The notes under the pieces: model-generated
Seen by the model: only the letters and a program-made list of their open reading frames with translations
Told to the model about the DNA's origin: nothing
Databases searched by the model: none
Assembly (NCBI GenBank): GCA_028289815.1
Contig: JAPYNQ010000079.1
Span: forward strand, 1 to 38,118
Length of the DNA stretch: 38,118 bases
DNA from: Gammaproteobacteria bacterium
GTDB taxonomy: Bacteria > Pseudomonadota > Gammaproteobacteria > JAJDYQ01
Direction of reading: 5' to 3'
Shown: piece by piece, positions 25,509 through 33,229 of the stretch
Layout of the letters: every line of letters begins with the position of its first letter
How positions within the stretch are numbered: position 1 is the stretch's first letter
Made by a program: the position numbers and the translations under genes

Positions 25509-26342
25509 CTATGTGATACCAGCCAGATTGGCTTCGGACATGGCTCCATCATACTTTTCTGCAATTGAGTCGCCGCTTAATGCCCCATTTACCGCATCTT
25601 GAAAAATCTGCATAAGGTGTGCACGTTTATCCTGCACTACTTGATCTTCCCGGTTACGTGGGTCGGGAAGGTCAACCATCAAATCGTGCATAATTTTTCC
25701 GGGAGAACCGGCCATAACCAGTGTACGGTCGGCCATCAGTACGGCCTCGTCAATATCGTGGGTTACCATGACCAAGTTGATTCCGAGTTTTTTGGAAATG
25801 GATCGAACATCTTTTTGCAGCGCAGCCCGAGTGAACGCATCCAGTGCCGAGAATGGTTCGTCCAGCAACAGTATTTCCGGTTCCATAACCAGTGAACGCG
25901 CAAGAGCCACACGCTGTTGCTGACCGCCGGACAAGTCCTGTGTATTGTTTCGTGCATACTCTTCCATGTGTACCAGATGTATGGTTTCGGCGACACGTTC
26001 TCTGATCTTTTCTTTCGGCCAGCCAGCAAAGTGCAGTCCTACGCCAACATTGTGTTCAACTGTCATCCATGGAAACAGGTGCGGCGCCTGAAACATCATC
26101 ACCCAGCGCGAAGATGGTTTTTTTACATCTTCCTTATCCAGCTTCAGTGTGCCGGAATATCCATCCAGCAGACCAGCGATGATATGTAGCAGTGTTGACT
26201 TACCACAACCTGATCGGCCAATAATGACGAGTGATTCACCGGGGCTAGCCTGGATGTTGACATCCTCAAAAGTCAGTGGATTCTTCGGTGTATATCGGTG
26301 CGCCAAGCCCCGTATATCGATTTCCACACCCCGGATTGCCAT
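25509..26342 (-). CDS. ABC transporter ATP-binding protein (SsuB/NrtD type)
   Basis: A 277-residue ATPase. Walker A (GRSGCGKST) is at 42-50, the Q-loop in MMFQAPHLF near 85, the signature LSGGQQQ at 138-144 and Walker B ILLLDEP at 157-163, with the H-loop in VMVTHDIDEAV. All are intact. It powers the importer formed with the two following genes. It comes 94 bp after the maturation-protein gene, the largest gap in this part of the cluster; no terminator is seen there. Confidence 0.92.
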   Translation of the reverse strand: MAIRGVEIDIRGLAHRYTPKNPLTFEDVNIQASPGESLVIIGRSGCGKSTLLHIIAGLLDGYSGTLKLDKEDVKKPSSRWVMMFQAPHLFPWMTVEHNVGVGLHFAGWPKEKIRERVAETIHLVHMEEYARNNTQDLSGGQQQRVALARSLVMEPEILLLDEPFSALDAFTRAALQKDVRSISKKLGINLVMVTHDIDEAVLMADRTLVMAGSPGKIMHDLMVDLPDPRNREDQVVQDKRAHLMQIFQDAVNGALSGDSIAEKYDGAMSEANLAGIT

Positions 26343-26436
26343 TGTCTACTCCCTCCTGCCCAAGTCGGTGTATTTTTTGTATTTTCCTGTCGATTTTGCT
26401 TTCATTGATTGACCTATCTTCAGTTAACGGCACGGC

Positions 26437-26931
26437 TTAACCGGTTTCGGTGTTACTTATTTGTTCTTCCTGGTAAATTCCGTCCACCATATTTAAGCGG
26501 TCACTTACTTTTTTCAGCTGTACGGCCAATTCTCTTTCACCAAAGAGTCCTCGGCGAATCATAGTATGGGCCAGCGCCAGTAGCTGCCTTTCGGGGAATG
26601 GCACATCGGTGTATAACTCATTGGTCAGCTGGTCTTCTTCCCAGCGACGTTCAACGGCATCAACTTTCTTGTTACTCGGTTCTTCACGCTGGTCGACTGG
26701 CCGGCAGATGTTGAGCGGGCCATTGTGACCATATGCAAGGTTGTCGCAGGTGCTCTCCAAGTTGATGCGCCAAGGTGGGTCGGGATTATCCACTCCATAC
26801 TCTGCACTGAGATCTTTCCAAGTTCTGCCTTTCCGCCGGATGCGCTCCAGCAATTCAATCGGTGAGTTGTCCAGATTCTTGCCGGACATCTCCTTATCAA
26901 GTGCGACGTAGTCAGGGTTAGTCTCAGCCAT
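26437..26931 (-). CDS. Thiocyanate hydrolase maturation protein (P15K-like)
   Basis: A 164-residue acidic soluble protein. Its C-terminal half (FPERQLLALAHTMIRRGLFGERELAVQLKKVSDRL) has the pattern of the N-terminal domain of nitrile hydratase beta subunits, as do known nitrile hydratase and thiocyanate hydrolase activators. Its place 17 bp after scnC matches that of the P15K activator gene in Thiobacillus thioparus, which helps insert cobalt and oxidise the cysteine ligands. It is somewhat longer than a 15-kDa protein. AGGA stands 9 bases before the ATG. The function is assigned by context plus weak similarity. Confidence 0.75.
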   Translation of the reverse strand: MAETNPDYVALDKEMSGKNLDNSPIELLERIRRKGRTWKDLSAEYGVDNPDPPWRINLESTCDNLAYGHNGPLNICRPVDQREEPSNKKVDAVERRWEEDQLTNELYTDVPFPERQLLALAHTMIRRGLFGERELAVQLKKVSDRLNMVDGIYQEEQISNTETG

Positions 26932-26948
26932 GCGGGGGGTTCCTGCTA

Positions 26949-27656
26949 TCAGTGGTGATAAGGATTAACGGCGCGTCGTACAGGGCGTTTGCGGTTTGCC
27001 GTCACGCTTGGTTTTGGTACGGCGACACCTATTAGGCAGTCGCGAGTAACAATCTCGGCAAGCTGATCTTCGCTCCATCCTTCCGTGCCTTCAGGCCTGA
27101 CCGGCAGAACGATAAACCTGGATTTTTGGTTGGAGTCCTCGACCCGAACTTCAATATCCTCCGGCAATTGCAAGCCGAATTCAGCGAGCACTTGGCGTGG
27201 CCATCGTACTATTCGGCGACGGTAGTTTGGCGTACGATACCATTCTGGCGATTGCCCAAGAATAGGACGTGGATAGCAGGAACAAAGTGTGCATACTACG
27301 ACATGCTTTAGCTTGGGAGTGTCTTCCAAAACCCGCAGGTTGCAGTAATCACTGGGAGTTCCAAAGTTGGTGGGCATGCTGTTGATCCAGTCGATGCCAA
27401 CATCCAGACTGGCTTTGACACCGTCATTAACCGCCAGTTTCTTGAATTCGGGGTCCAGCCATGCTTTTGCCACCAAGCGAGCAGCGGGCGCAGGGCCCAG
27501 TGTATGCATGTACTCCGTCCAGCGATTATGGTCCTCTTTGGTAAACAGTCCTTTTTCAATTGCCAGTTCACGCACAGCCAATTCTAGGACTTCGAATTCA
27601 CTGACCTCATCAACCATGGGTGCCGGCGAGTGTAGATCATGTTTATCATCAGACAT
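26949..27656 (-). CDS. scnC: Thiocyanate hydrolase gamma subunit, cobalt-binding
   Basis: A 235-residue homologue of nitrile hydratase alpha subunits. The metal centre CTLCSC is present with C122, C125 and C127; the threonine form is typical of cobalt rather than iron enzymes. Other family blocks are LGPAPAARLVAKAWLDPEFK, WYRTPNYRRRIVRWPR and LPVRPEGTEGWSEDQLAEIV. The enzyme converts thiocyanate and water to carbonyl sulfide and ammonia in the cytoplasm. Separate small genes for the two halves of the beta subunit (scnB, scnA) upstream distinguish this from an ordinary nitrile hydratase. Confidence 0.93.
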   Translation of the reverse strand: MSDDKHDLHSPAPMVDEVSEFEVLELAVRELAIEKGLFTKEDHNRWTEYMHTLGPAPAARLVAKAWLDPEFKKLAVNDGVKASLDVGIDWINSMPTNFGTPSDYCNLRVLEDTPKLKHVVVCTLCSCYPRPILGQSPEWYRTPNYRRRIVRWPRQVLAEFGLQLPEDIEVRVEDSNQKSRFIVLPVRPEGTEGWSEDQLAEIVTRDCLIGVAVPKPSVTANRKRPVRRAVNPYHH

Positions 27657-27711
27657 TGTTGCTACCTCTCTTGCTCGTTATTGCCTTCTTATGCGGATAC
27701 GGACGCAACCT

Positions 27712-28080
27712 TCAGGCCGCCTCCAGATAGTGTTCGGGTATTTCCGTTTCGACTGTGTCATTGGGGAAATAGTCAGGATAGTCTGGCCACAGGTCAGCCA
27801 TTTTGAATACTAGGCTGTAAAACCATTCAACATTTTCGGTGTTATCCCATGATTCATCTTCTGCAGGTGGGCTTTCATAAACCAGTTCGGCAACCACCGC
27901 TTCGGCACCTCTCACGTAACCTTGGGTGCGGGTATAAAATATATCTGGTAAATTCCGGACACGTACTCTGTCGCCTACCTTAAATCTGGGTTTACCCGCC
28001 TCTCCCTTAAAGCATTGCGGGTCACCGATGTCAGTGGCTTTCTCGACATGATGATTTCTGTCGTAATGTGGCTTACTCAT
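27712..28080 (-). CDS. scnA: Thiocyanate hydrolase alpha subunit
   Basis: A 122-residue protein corresponding to the C-terminal, SH3-like half of nitrile hydratase beta: FKVGDRVRVRNLPDIFYTRTQGYVRG, then VEWFYSLVFKMADLWPDY. It packs against the gamma subunit around the cobalt centre. The gene overlaps the end of scnB by 8 bases and precedes scnC by 55 bp. Length is close to the 126 residues I recall for the T. thioparus protein. Confidence 0.92.
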   Translation of the reverse strand: MSKPHYDRNHHVEKATDIGDPQCFKGEAGKPRFKVGDRVRVRNLPDIFYTRTQGYVRGAEAVVAELVYESPPAEDESWDNTENVEWFYSLVFKMADLWPDYPDYFPNDTVETEIPEHYLEAA

Positions 28081-28504
28081 AGCGTTTTCTCACCTCATCC
28101 ATTTTTTCTTGAAGCTCTGTGAGCGTAATAAATTGCTTATCCACCAAGATTTTGGCTGCTGTTAGCAACCAGCGACCGTAGTAAGGTAAACCCAGATACA
28201 TGGTCTCGCCGACTTCGACGTTTTGGCGACGACGTCTTTCTTCTGCATTCCATACGCCGCGCCAAGCAAGAACCTCGCAGGTTACAAAAGTATTATGTTC
28301 CCAAACCTCTTCTTCTTTCTCTTCCCAAGTGATGGGAATATCGGGCTCGCCGCCAATATCATGGGGGGATCGAGTATAGGCACGGAAATGTGCATTATCG
28401 ATCATGTCAGGAGAAGGTGCATGAGTCTCCTGATGCAGGGCAGGTTGTATCTGTCTGCAGATGTCCAAGTGCCGATGGACTTTATCTCGAATAGACGATG
28501 GCAT
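28073..28504 (-). CDS. scnB: Thiocyanate hydrolase beta subunit
   Basis: A 143-residue protein corresponding to the N-terminal half of nitrile hydratase beta. SPHDIGGEPDIPITWEEKEE carries the HDIGG signature, followed by TFVTCEVLAWRGVWNAEERRRR and a helical C-terminus. It is the first gene of the 8.8-kb minus-strand cluster. GAGGAG lies about 9-11 bases before the ATG at 28502-28504, and the leader is short. It overlaps scnA by 8 bases, so the two are translationally coupled. Confidence 0.92.
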   Translation of the reverse strand: MPSSIRDKVHRHLDICRQIQPALHQETHAPSPDMIDNAHFRAYTRSPHDIGGEPDIPITWEEKEEEVWEHNTFVTCEVLAWRGVWNAEERRRRQNVEVGETMYLGLPYYGRWLLTAAKILVDKQFITLTELQEKMDEVRKRYE

Positions 28505-28540
28505 AGTCCTAAACTCCTCTTTAATACGACAAGCGAAACT

Positions 28541-28546
28541 AGTATA
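28541..28546 (-). promoter_or_regulatory. Candidate -10 box of the scn operon
   Basis: TATACT on the minus strand, about 37 bases upstream of the scnB ATG. No good -35 hexamer is seen 16-18 bp above it, which is what an activator-dependent promoter would look like. The inverted repeats at 28575-28590 and 28594-28608 lie upstream of it, in a suitable place for a LysR-type activator. Confidence 0.45.
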
Positions 28547-28574
28547 TAGTTGCTAAAATTAACTCTACTACTCG

Positions 28575-28608
28575 GAAATTTTAAGATTTCAGCCTTTGAT
28601 TATCAAAG
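28575..28608. promoter_or_regulatory. Candidate LysR-type operator pair
   Basis: Two inverted repeats sit side by side in the divergent gap: GAAAT-TTTAAG-ATTTC (28575-28590) and the perfect CTTTGAT-T-ATCAAAG (28594-28608). Their size suits the T-N11-A type sites of LysR proteins. The second covers the -35 box of the regulator gene, as expected for self-repression. Confidence 0.55.
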
Positions 28609-28624
28609 ACTGTTTTCCTATAAT
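28596..28624 (+). promoter_or_regulatory. Promoter of the LysR-type regulator gene
   Basis: TTGATT (28596-28601), a 17-bp spacer, and a perfect TATAAT (28619-28624). Transcription should start near 28631, about 11 bases before the ATG at 28642. Confidence 0.7.
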
Positions 28625-28641
28625 GTTTATAGGCACAGCTT

Positions 28642-29631
28642 ATGAAGCGCAGAGTTGTATTTCCCAGATCCCTGCAATACCTGATGGCTATCGTTGAGTG
28701 CGGAAGCTATACCAAGGCTGCGGAAGCGTTGCATGTCTCTCAGCCTAGTTTATCTCAACAAATCAAGCAACTGGAAGAATCACTGCAGTCACCTTTGCTG
28801 GTCCGAACAGGTCGAGCTGTGCGTCTGACAGATGTCGGCGAAGTTTATCTACACCATGCTAAACGCGCCTACGGAGAGCTTGATGCTGGTACCCGTGCCA
28901 TCCATGATGTTCAGGACCTGAGTCGGGGTTCGCTCTGCTTGGGTTGGACCCCGATTACAGATTACCTCGCCTGCTCTTTGCTGGAACGTTTTAGTCGTCT
29001 GTATCCGGGTATTATGCTGAATACGCTTGAGATGTCGGCAGATAATATTGAAATCGCCGTGACCGAAGACCGTATTGATATCGGTATCGCGTTCAGCCCT
29101 GTAACGTTGGCCACTCCCCGGGTATCCGGTATTGAGGTCAGGCAGCTGTTTAAAGAGTCACTCTGTTTTGCGGTTGGTAATAGCCACCTTTGTGCAGGGC
29201 AGAAAGAACGTATGAGTGTGCAGGAATTTAACAAGGAATCCTTGGTGCTTCTGAACTCTAATTTTGCCTTGCGACGCCAGATTAACACCTACTGTACCGA
29301 ACAAGGCATCATGCCACGCATTGCGATTGAAACCGATTCGCTGAGCGTGATTATTGAGATGGTCCAGCATAGTCCATATGGTACGGTACTGCCCAAAAGC
29401 ATTATCCAAGCCCAATGTGGCATTTACCCGATTGTATTGGCACCCGCCGTGCCCGCGCAGGCCGTAACCCTGATTACCCGAAACCATGGTTATAGCAGTG
29501 CGGCTTCTATTGCTTTCTCCAGATTGGCGATGGATTGGGCGGTTGACCAGATCACGTCACTTAGAAACGATAAATCCGGGTACTGTCCGTTATCAGGTAG
29601 TCATCGCTGCAGCAAAAAACAGCTGTCCTGA
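28642..29631 (+). CDS. CynR-like LysR-family regulator of the thiocyanate cluster
   Basis: A 329-residue LysR-type protein. The winged helix-turn-helix is at about 8-65 (GSYTKAAEALHVSQPSLSQQIKQLEES). The blocks GRAVRLTDVGEVYLHHA, RAIHDVQDLSRGSL and LEMSADNIEIAVTEDRIDIG follow E. coli CynR closely as I recall it (CynR responds to cyanate). It is transcribed divergently from scnB across a 137-bp gap with paired inverted repeats, so it probably activates scnB onward in response to thiocyanate, cyanate or a product. The ligand cannot be read from the sequence. The C-terminal tail after the effector domain is long and serine-rich. Confidence 0.88.
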   Translation: MKRRVVFPRSLQYLMAIVECGSYTKAAEALHVSQPSLSQQIKQLEESLQSPLLVRTGRAVRLTDVGEVYLHHAKRAYGELDAGTRAIHDVQDLSRGSLCLGWTPITDYLACSLLERFSRLYPGIMLNTLEMSADNIEIAVTEDRIDIGIAFSPVTLATPRVSGIEVRQLFKESLCFAVGNSHLCAGQKERMSVQEFNKESLVLLNSNFALRRQINTYCTEQGIMPRIAIETDSLSVIIEMVQHSPYGTVLPKSIIQAQCGIYPIVLAPAVPAQAVTLITRNHGYSSAASIAFSRLAMDWAVDQITSLRNDKSGYCPLSGSHRCSKKQLS

Positions 29632-29786
29632 TTAGCCGCTCATTCGGTTGGTTAGTATGGAATTGGTGGTGTTCGGTCACCCGGCTAGGCAGCTTCACTG
29701 GGTTGTATATCCGGTACCTTCGCTTGTCGCCCGGAGCAGGCGCCTGCGCTATTCACATCGGTCGGGTTTTGGGATATCATTCGGTG

Positions 29787-30149
29787 ATGGATAGTACCCA
29801 ACAGTCGCTGCTCGACTTTTTCAGACGCATTGCTCTGAGAGATACTGTGCAGATTGAGTCCATACGAAAACATGTGGGCTTTACGCTTAAGGATAATCAG
29901 TGGTTATTTCGGCTTTCCGCTCTGCATCATTACCTGCAACAGCTCAGCCCGCCGGGGTATGTTGTCATTGACTATCCTAGCTTCCGGAAACTGCTATACG
30001 GCATACCGATTAATGAGAACATAAGGCCTCTCGGAGCTGAGATCATTATTGCCGATAATCAGGGCAGGGTCGATTATTCGACTTATGCTTTGGTATGGAA
30101 AGTGCCATACAGATGTTGTACGGAAAATTTAAGATGGCGCGGTATTTAA
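29787..30149 (+). CDS. Small protein of unknown function
   Basis: About 120 residues from the ATG at 29787; the frame is open further upstream to 29703 but without a better start. I recognise no domain. No signal peptide or membrane helix is seen; the centre (YVVIDYPSFRKLLYGIPINE) looks like a folded domain. It overlaps the start region of the next gene, suggesting a shared transcript. It could be the C-terminal part of something, since the N-terminus is unclear. A perfect 12-bp palindrome (GCAGGCGCCTGC, 29736-29747) lies just upstream. Confidence 0.5.
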   Translation: MDSTQQSLLDFFRRIALRDTVQIESIRKHVGFTLKDNQWLFRLSALHHYLQQLSPPGYVVIDYPSFRKLLYGIPINENIRPLGAEIIIADNQGRVDYSTYALVWKVPYRCCTENLRWRGI

Positions 30150-30535
30150 GCCATGCGGCCCTTATAGTTGGTTCGGCGCTGGCCTGTGTGTCGGATGCCG
30201 CCGGTAACTCATGGCAAACCATAAGCGGCAAGTACTTTGCTGTTTCCTACCAAAGTCAGACTGTTCCGTTACCACTAAATCGGATACATAGTTGGCAGAC
30301 TACAATAAAGACGGTTGATGATGGCAGGCCTGTGGAAGGCGCTGTGGTAAAGATATATGGAGGCATGCCGGCCCATCGCCACGGGCTACCGACACAGCCA
30401 AGGACGACGGAAGTTGGTAATGGCAGATACCTTATCAGGGGTCTTAAGTTCAGTATGATGGGGGACTGGGAAGTCTGGTTGGATGTTACGTATGGTAGTC
30501 TCAGCGAGAAGCTTGTCTTCAAGCTCAGTCTTTGA
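30134..30535 (+). CDS. Secreted FixH/YtkA-like protein
   Basis: About 133 residues from ATG 30134 with a signal peptide (MARYLSHAALIVGSALACVS, cleavage probably near DAAG). The remainder has an immunoglobulin-like beta pattern: HSWQTTIKTVDDGRPVEGA, VKIYGGMPAHRHGLPT and MMGDWEVWLDVTY. Proteins of the FixH/YtkA-like group are often encoded beside haem or copper proteins; the MPAHRHG block could bind metal. A longer start at 30095 would put 13 residues before the signal peptide and is less likely. The next gene, 54 bp on, encodes a di-haem peroxidase. Confidence 0.7.
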   Translation: MARYLSHAALIVGSALACVSDAAGNSWQTISGKYFAVSYQSQTVPLPLNRIHSWQTTIKTVDDGRPVEGAVVKIYGGMPAHRHGLPTQPRTTEVGNGRYLIRGLKFSMMGDWEVWLDVTYGSLSEKLVFKLSL

Positions 30536-30589
30536 GTCAGTGTTAACAGACTTGAACTGTCGGCCCGGCATAGCGGTCCTTTTTTCATC

Positions 30590-31903
30590 TTGGCCCATTT
30601 CTTAAAGCTGCTGTTTTGGGCCTGTTGTATTATGCCCTTTTCTTTACGAGCCGATAGCGGAAGTCCGTGGACCGGAGCAGAAATCGCCCTGTTACGGTTA
30701 CAATGGATTGGTAGCTTGGAAAAACTTCCGACTGACCCGACAAACCGATATGCCGACGACCCGCAGGCGGCTTGGCTTGGGCATCGGTTGTTTTTTGATA
30801 GACGTTTCAGCATCAACGGAAGGATATCCTGTGCTACGTGCCATCAACCTGATAATAACTTTACTGACGGCGTGATCAAAGGCCGGGCTATTGGCGAGGC
30901 GCGCCGCAATACACCGGCTATTTCTGGCATAGCGTATAGTCCCTGGTTTTTCTGGGATGGACGCACAGACAGTCTCTGGTCGCAGGCACTGGAACCTCTG
31001 GAATCACCTGTGGAGCAGGGCGGTAACCGTACATTTTACGCACGACTTATCTACTCTGATCCTGTTTACAAAAAATCCTATGAATTGACTTTTGGTGCCT
31101 TGCCGGACCTGAGCGACCGGATACGCTTTCCTGATGGTGCCACCCCCGCGGGTAATATTGCGCAGAAAAAAAAATGGGACTTGATGTCGGCAAAAGACCG
31201 GAGAGAAGTAAATCGTATTTTTTCCAATATTGGTAAAGCTATCGCGGCTTACGAAAGAAAGCTGTTGCCGGGCACATCACGATTCGACCGGTATGTTGAG
31301 GCATTGTTAAACAACCGCATTGAAGAAACTGATGCGACCATGACACATAAAGAAGTTGCCGGCCTAAAGCTATTTATCGGAAAGGCAATGTGTGTAACCT
31401 GTCATCAAGGACCGTTGTTTACCAATAACAGTTTTCACAATATCGGCATAACTGACCCTGCAACATTAAAGCCCGGTTATTTACCGGCTATCATTTATCT
31501 GTTCACGGACAGGCCAGAACCCGATTATGGTCGATACCGGGGTATCCGAAGAGCGCTAAAAAGCGAATTTAACTGCCTAGGCGAATACAGTGATGCGCAG
31601 GAAGGGGATTGTGTTGAACTCATTTATGCAGGCAGGCACCATCGGGCCACACTGGGAGCATTCAAGGTGCCGTCGTTGCGAAACGTTGCCCAGACCGGAC
31701 CCTATATGCATGCTGGAGTTTTTGCTTCCCTGGAAGAGGTGCTGAAGCATTATAATACGGCACCGCCGGCATCAGTAGGGCGCAGCGAACTCGCGCCGTT
31801 AAACCTGTCCGAGCAAGAATTGGAACAGCTGGAAGCCTTTCTGCGTACTCTAGACAGCCCCGTCAATGCCGAAACAAGGTGGTTTAAGCGCCCAAGCTCA
31901 TGA
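30590..31903 (+). CDS. Di-haem cytochrome c peroxidase/MauG-family protein
   Basis: A 437-residue periplasmic protein with an N-terminal signal (cleavage near SLRA-DSG, residues 18-24). Two haem c sites are present: CATCH at 81-85 and CVTCH at 268-272. Blocks GHRLFFDRRFS, RNTPAISGI, FWDGRTDSLWSQALEPL, GPLFTNNSFHNIG and VPSLRNVAQTGPYMHAG fit the family. It reduces peroxide or oxidises another protein or small molecule using cytochrome electrons. The start is TTG (30590-30592) without a clear ribosome site; no ATG precedes the signal peptide. Substrate and link with the neighbouring thiocyanate cluster are unknown. Confidence 0.88.
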   Translation: MAHFLKLLFWACCIMPFSLRADSGSPWTGAEIALLRLQWIGSLEKLPTDPTNRYADDPQAAWLGHRLFFDRRFSINGRISCATCHQPDNNFTDGVIKGRAIGEARRNTPAISGIAYSPWFFWDGRTDSLWSQALEPLESPVEQGGNRTFYARLIYSDPVYKKSYELTFGALPDLSDRIRFPDGATPAGNIAQKKKWDLMSAKDRREVNRIFSNIGKAIAAYERKLLPGTSRFDRYVEALLNNRIEETDATMTHKEVAGLKLFIGKAMCVTCHQGPLFTNNSFHNIGITDPATLKPGYLPAIIYLFTDRPEPDYGRYRGIRRALKSEFNCLGEYSDAQEGDCVELIYAGRHHRATLGAFKVPSLRNVAQTGPYMHAGVFASLEEVLKHYNTAPPASVGRSELAPLNLSEQELEQLEAFLRTLDSPVNAETRWFKRPSS

Positions 31904-31906
31904 TGC

Positions 31907-32359
31907 CTATGAGCGATGATCTTGATCTTCACGTCTTTTCTGTACGCCTTCCAAGTAAAGAAAAATACCGAAAGCAGTTCCAAATCCCGCTAGTATTGAA
32001 ATAACTATGAGTATAATGTTCGCAACGGTGACGGTGCCGCCGATATCGGTTTCTATGCCGAATAGAGTCGCCAGCAGCATCATAATCAGCCATGTGAAAA
32101 AAATCCCGCCGAATAACAGAATACGCAATGGTCGATTACCCATGGATAGCATTTCTATAAATCTGGCCAATAATTTTGTAGTCATGTCAAAAGTAACTTC
32201 ATCTCTGCTGGCTACTGGTGCCTTGGCGCCAAGGTAGCCATGATCTCCCGTCAAGCTGTCTATTCGGAATTCATACAGCACTATCAGGAATGAATACTTT
32301 AACAGTTGAAGTGGTGCCCCGAATGGACTGATATAAGAATGCCCGACTGATACCCGCAT
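31907..32359 (-). CDS. Membrane protein, perhaps the C-terminal end of a truncated glycosyltransferase
   Basis: About 150 residues with two clear membrane helices at the C-terminus (RILLFGGIFFTWLIMMLLATLF, then IILIVISILAGFGTAFGIFL) and a charged tail. The pattern LLARFIEMLSMGNRPLRIL before the helices resembles the C-terminal membrane part of GtrB/ArnC-type family 2 glycosyltransferases, but the catalytic domain is missing. The frame continues upstream from a GTG at 32377 into the IS481 remnant, so the gene may have lost its 5' end to that element. It might equally be a small stand-alone membrane protein. The two stops of this gene and the peroxidase gene almost touch (31903 and 31907). Confidence 0.45.
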   Translation of the reverse strand: MRVSVGHSYISPFGAPLQLLKYSFLIVLYEFRIDSLTGDHGYLGAKAPVASRDEVTFDMTTKLLARFIEMLSMGNRPLRILLFGGIFFTWLIMMLLATLFGIETDIGGTVTVANIILIVISILAGFGTAFGIFLYLEGVQKRREDQDHRS

Positions 32360-32364
32360 GTCGA

Positions 32365-33079
32365 GCGATTCTGGCACAACGCATCCCGGAACAAGGGTTT
32401 TGCGTGAAGAAGTCGTTCAGGTTTCGGGGTTGAGTGTGCGTACTGCACGTCTTGGGAAATCAGCCGGGCTACCGGTGTGGCATAAGGCAATGTGGACGCA
32501 TTATCAAATTGAGCCGATCTCGGCCGGCTTTTCAGCCTGTGGCTGCCGATGCCAGCCCGGCACTATGTCTATCCCAATCTTAGCTATAGGTTGTCCCTGC
32601 ATATCCAAGTGCCCGGAGCGCATCACTCGTCCGGATAGCCGCGTTACCGACAATTGTCAGATGAGTTCACTTGGTGCCGGATGAGAATATTTGTGCATCG
32701 CCGTTGACGATCATTCCTGGCCAGGATCCGTTTGTATCCAGCCAACCGTACACAGCGCCTGTACCACATTGTGTGCTACTCTCTGCCCTCGGCTTCACCT
32801 TATCTTGAGTGATAAATGACAACGACCTTATTATGCTGCCACCCAGAACGCTTTTGGCGATTACACCGACGCTTAAAGCCGATTCATGTCAAGACATGCC
32901 GTTACACCCCGCCCACTAACGGCAAGATGGAATACTTCATTCGGACCACATTGCGTGAATGGCTTACACTTGTTATCGCTTCGGTCGGTGCACCCAACAC
33001 TTCACATTTTGGGTGTATTGCCGCAGCTGGTATCAGTTACATGCCGGTTTGCGGTACTAAGTTCCCATTCAATCTTTGA
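32365..33079 (+). mobile_element. Degraded IS481-family transposase
   Basis: Fragments of an IS481 transposase follow in order but in different frames: GLSVRTAR of the N-terminal region near 32430; LSRSRPAFQPVAADASPA near 32508; EYLCIAVDDHSW from 32685, with the first catalytic aspartate; LILSDK before a stop near 32810, with the second; IHVKTCRYTPPTNGKMEYFI from about 32881, with the third catalytic residue, the glutamate; and, after another shift at TGGCTTAC, WYQLHAGLRY and VPIQSLN to 33079. At least four frame changes and several stops make it dead. Terminal repeats were not located. Longer ORFs crossing this stretch are artefacts. Confidence 0.85.
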
Positions 33080-33229
33080 ATATTCCACTGAACAGCGTGA
33101 TGGGTTTACACAGCCGGCGATGCCATTCGATCAGCATGAGAAATACTATGGTCGATTCCCTGAAAGAACTGTACTGTTAATGTGGCTTTGGTCTATCTTT
33201 GCTGCAGTTGATAAACGTGGAGAGGCGGA

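Noticed and set aside
30256-30816. 186-codon minus ORF across the FixH-like and peroxidase genes
   Set aside because: Antisense to two genes with signal peptides and haem motifs; no motif of its own.
33120-33180. MPFDQHEKYYGRFPERT, resembling the start of a SAM methyltransferase
   Set aside because: Only about 17 residues show the resemblance and no methyltransferase motifs follow; too little to call.
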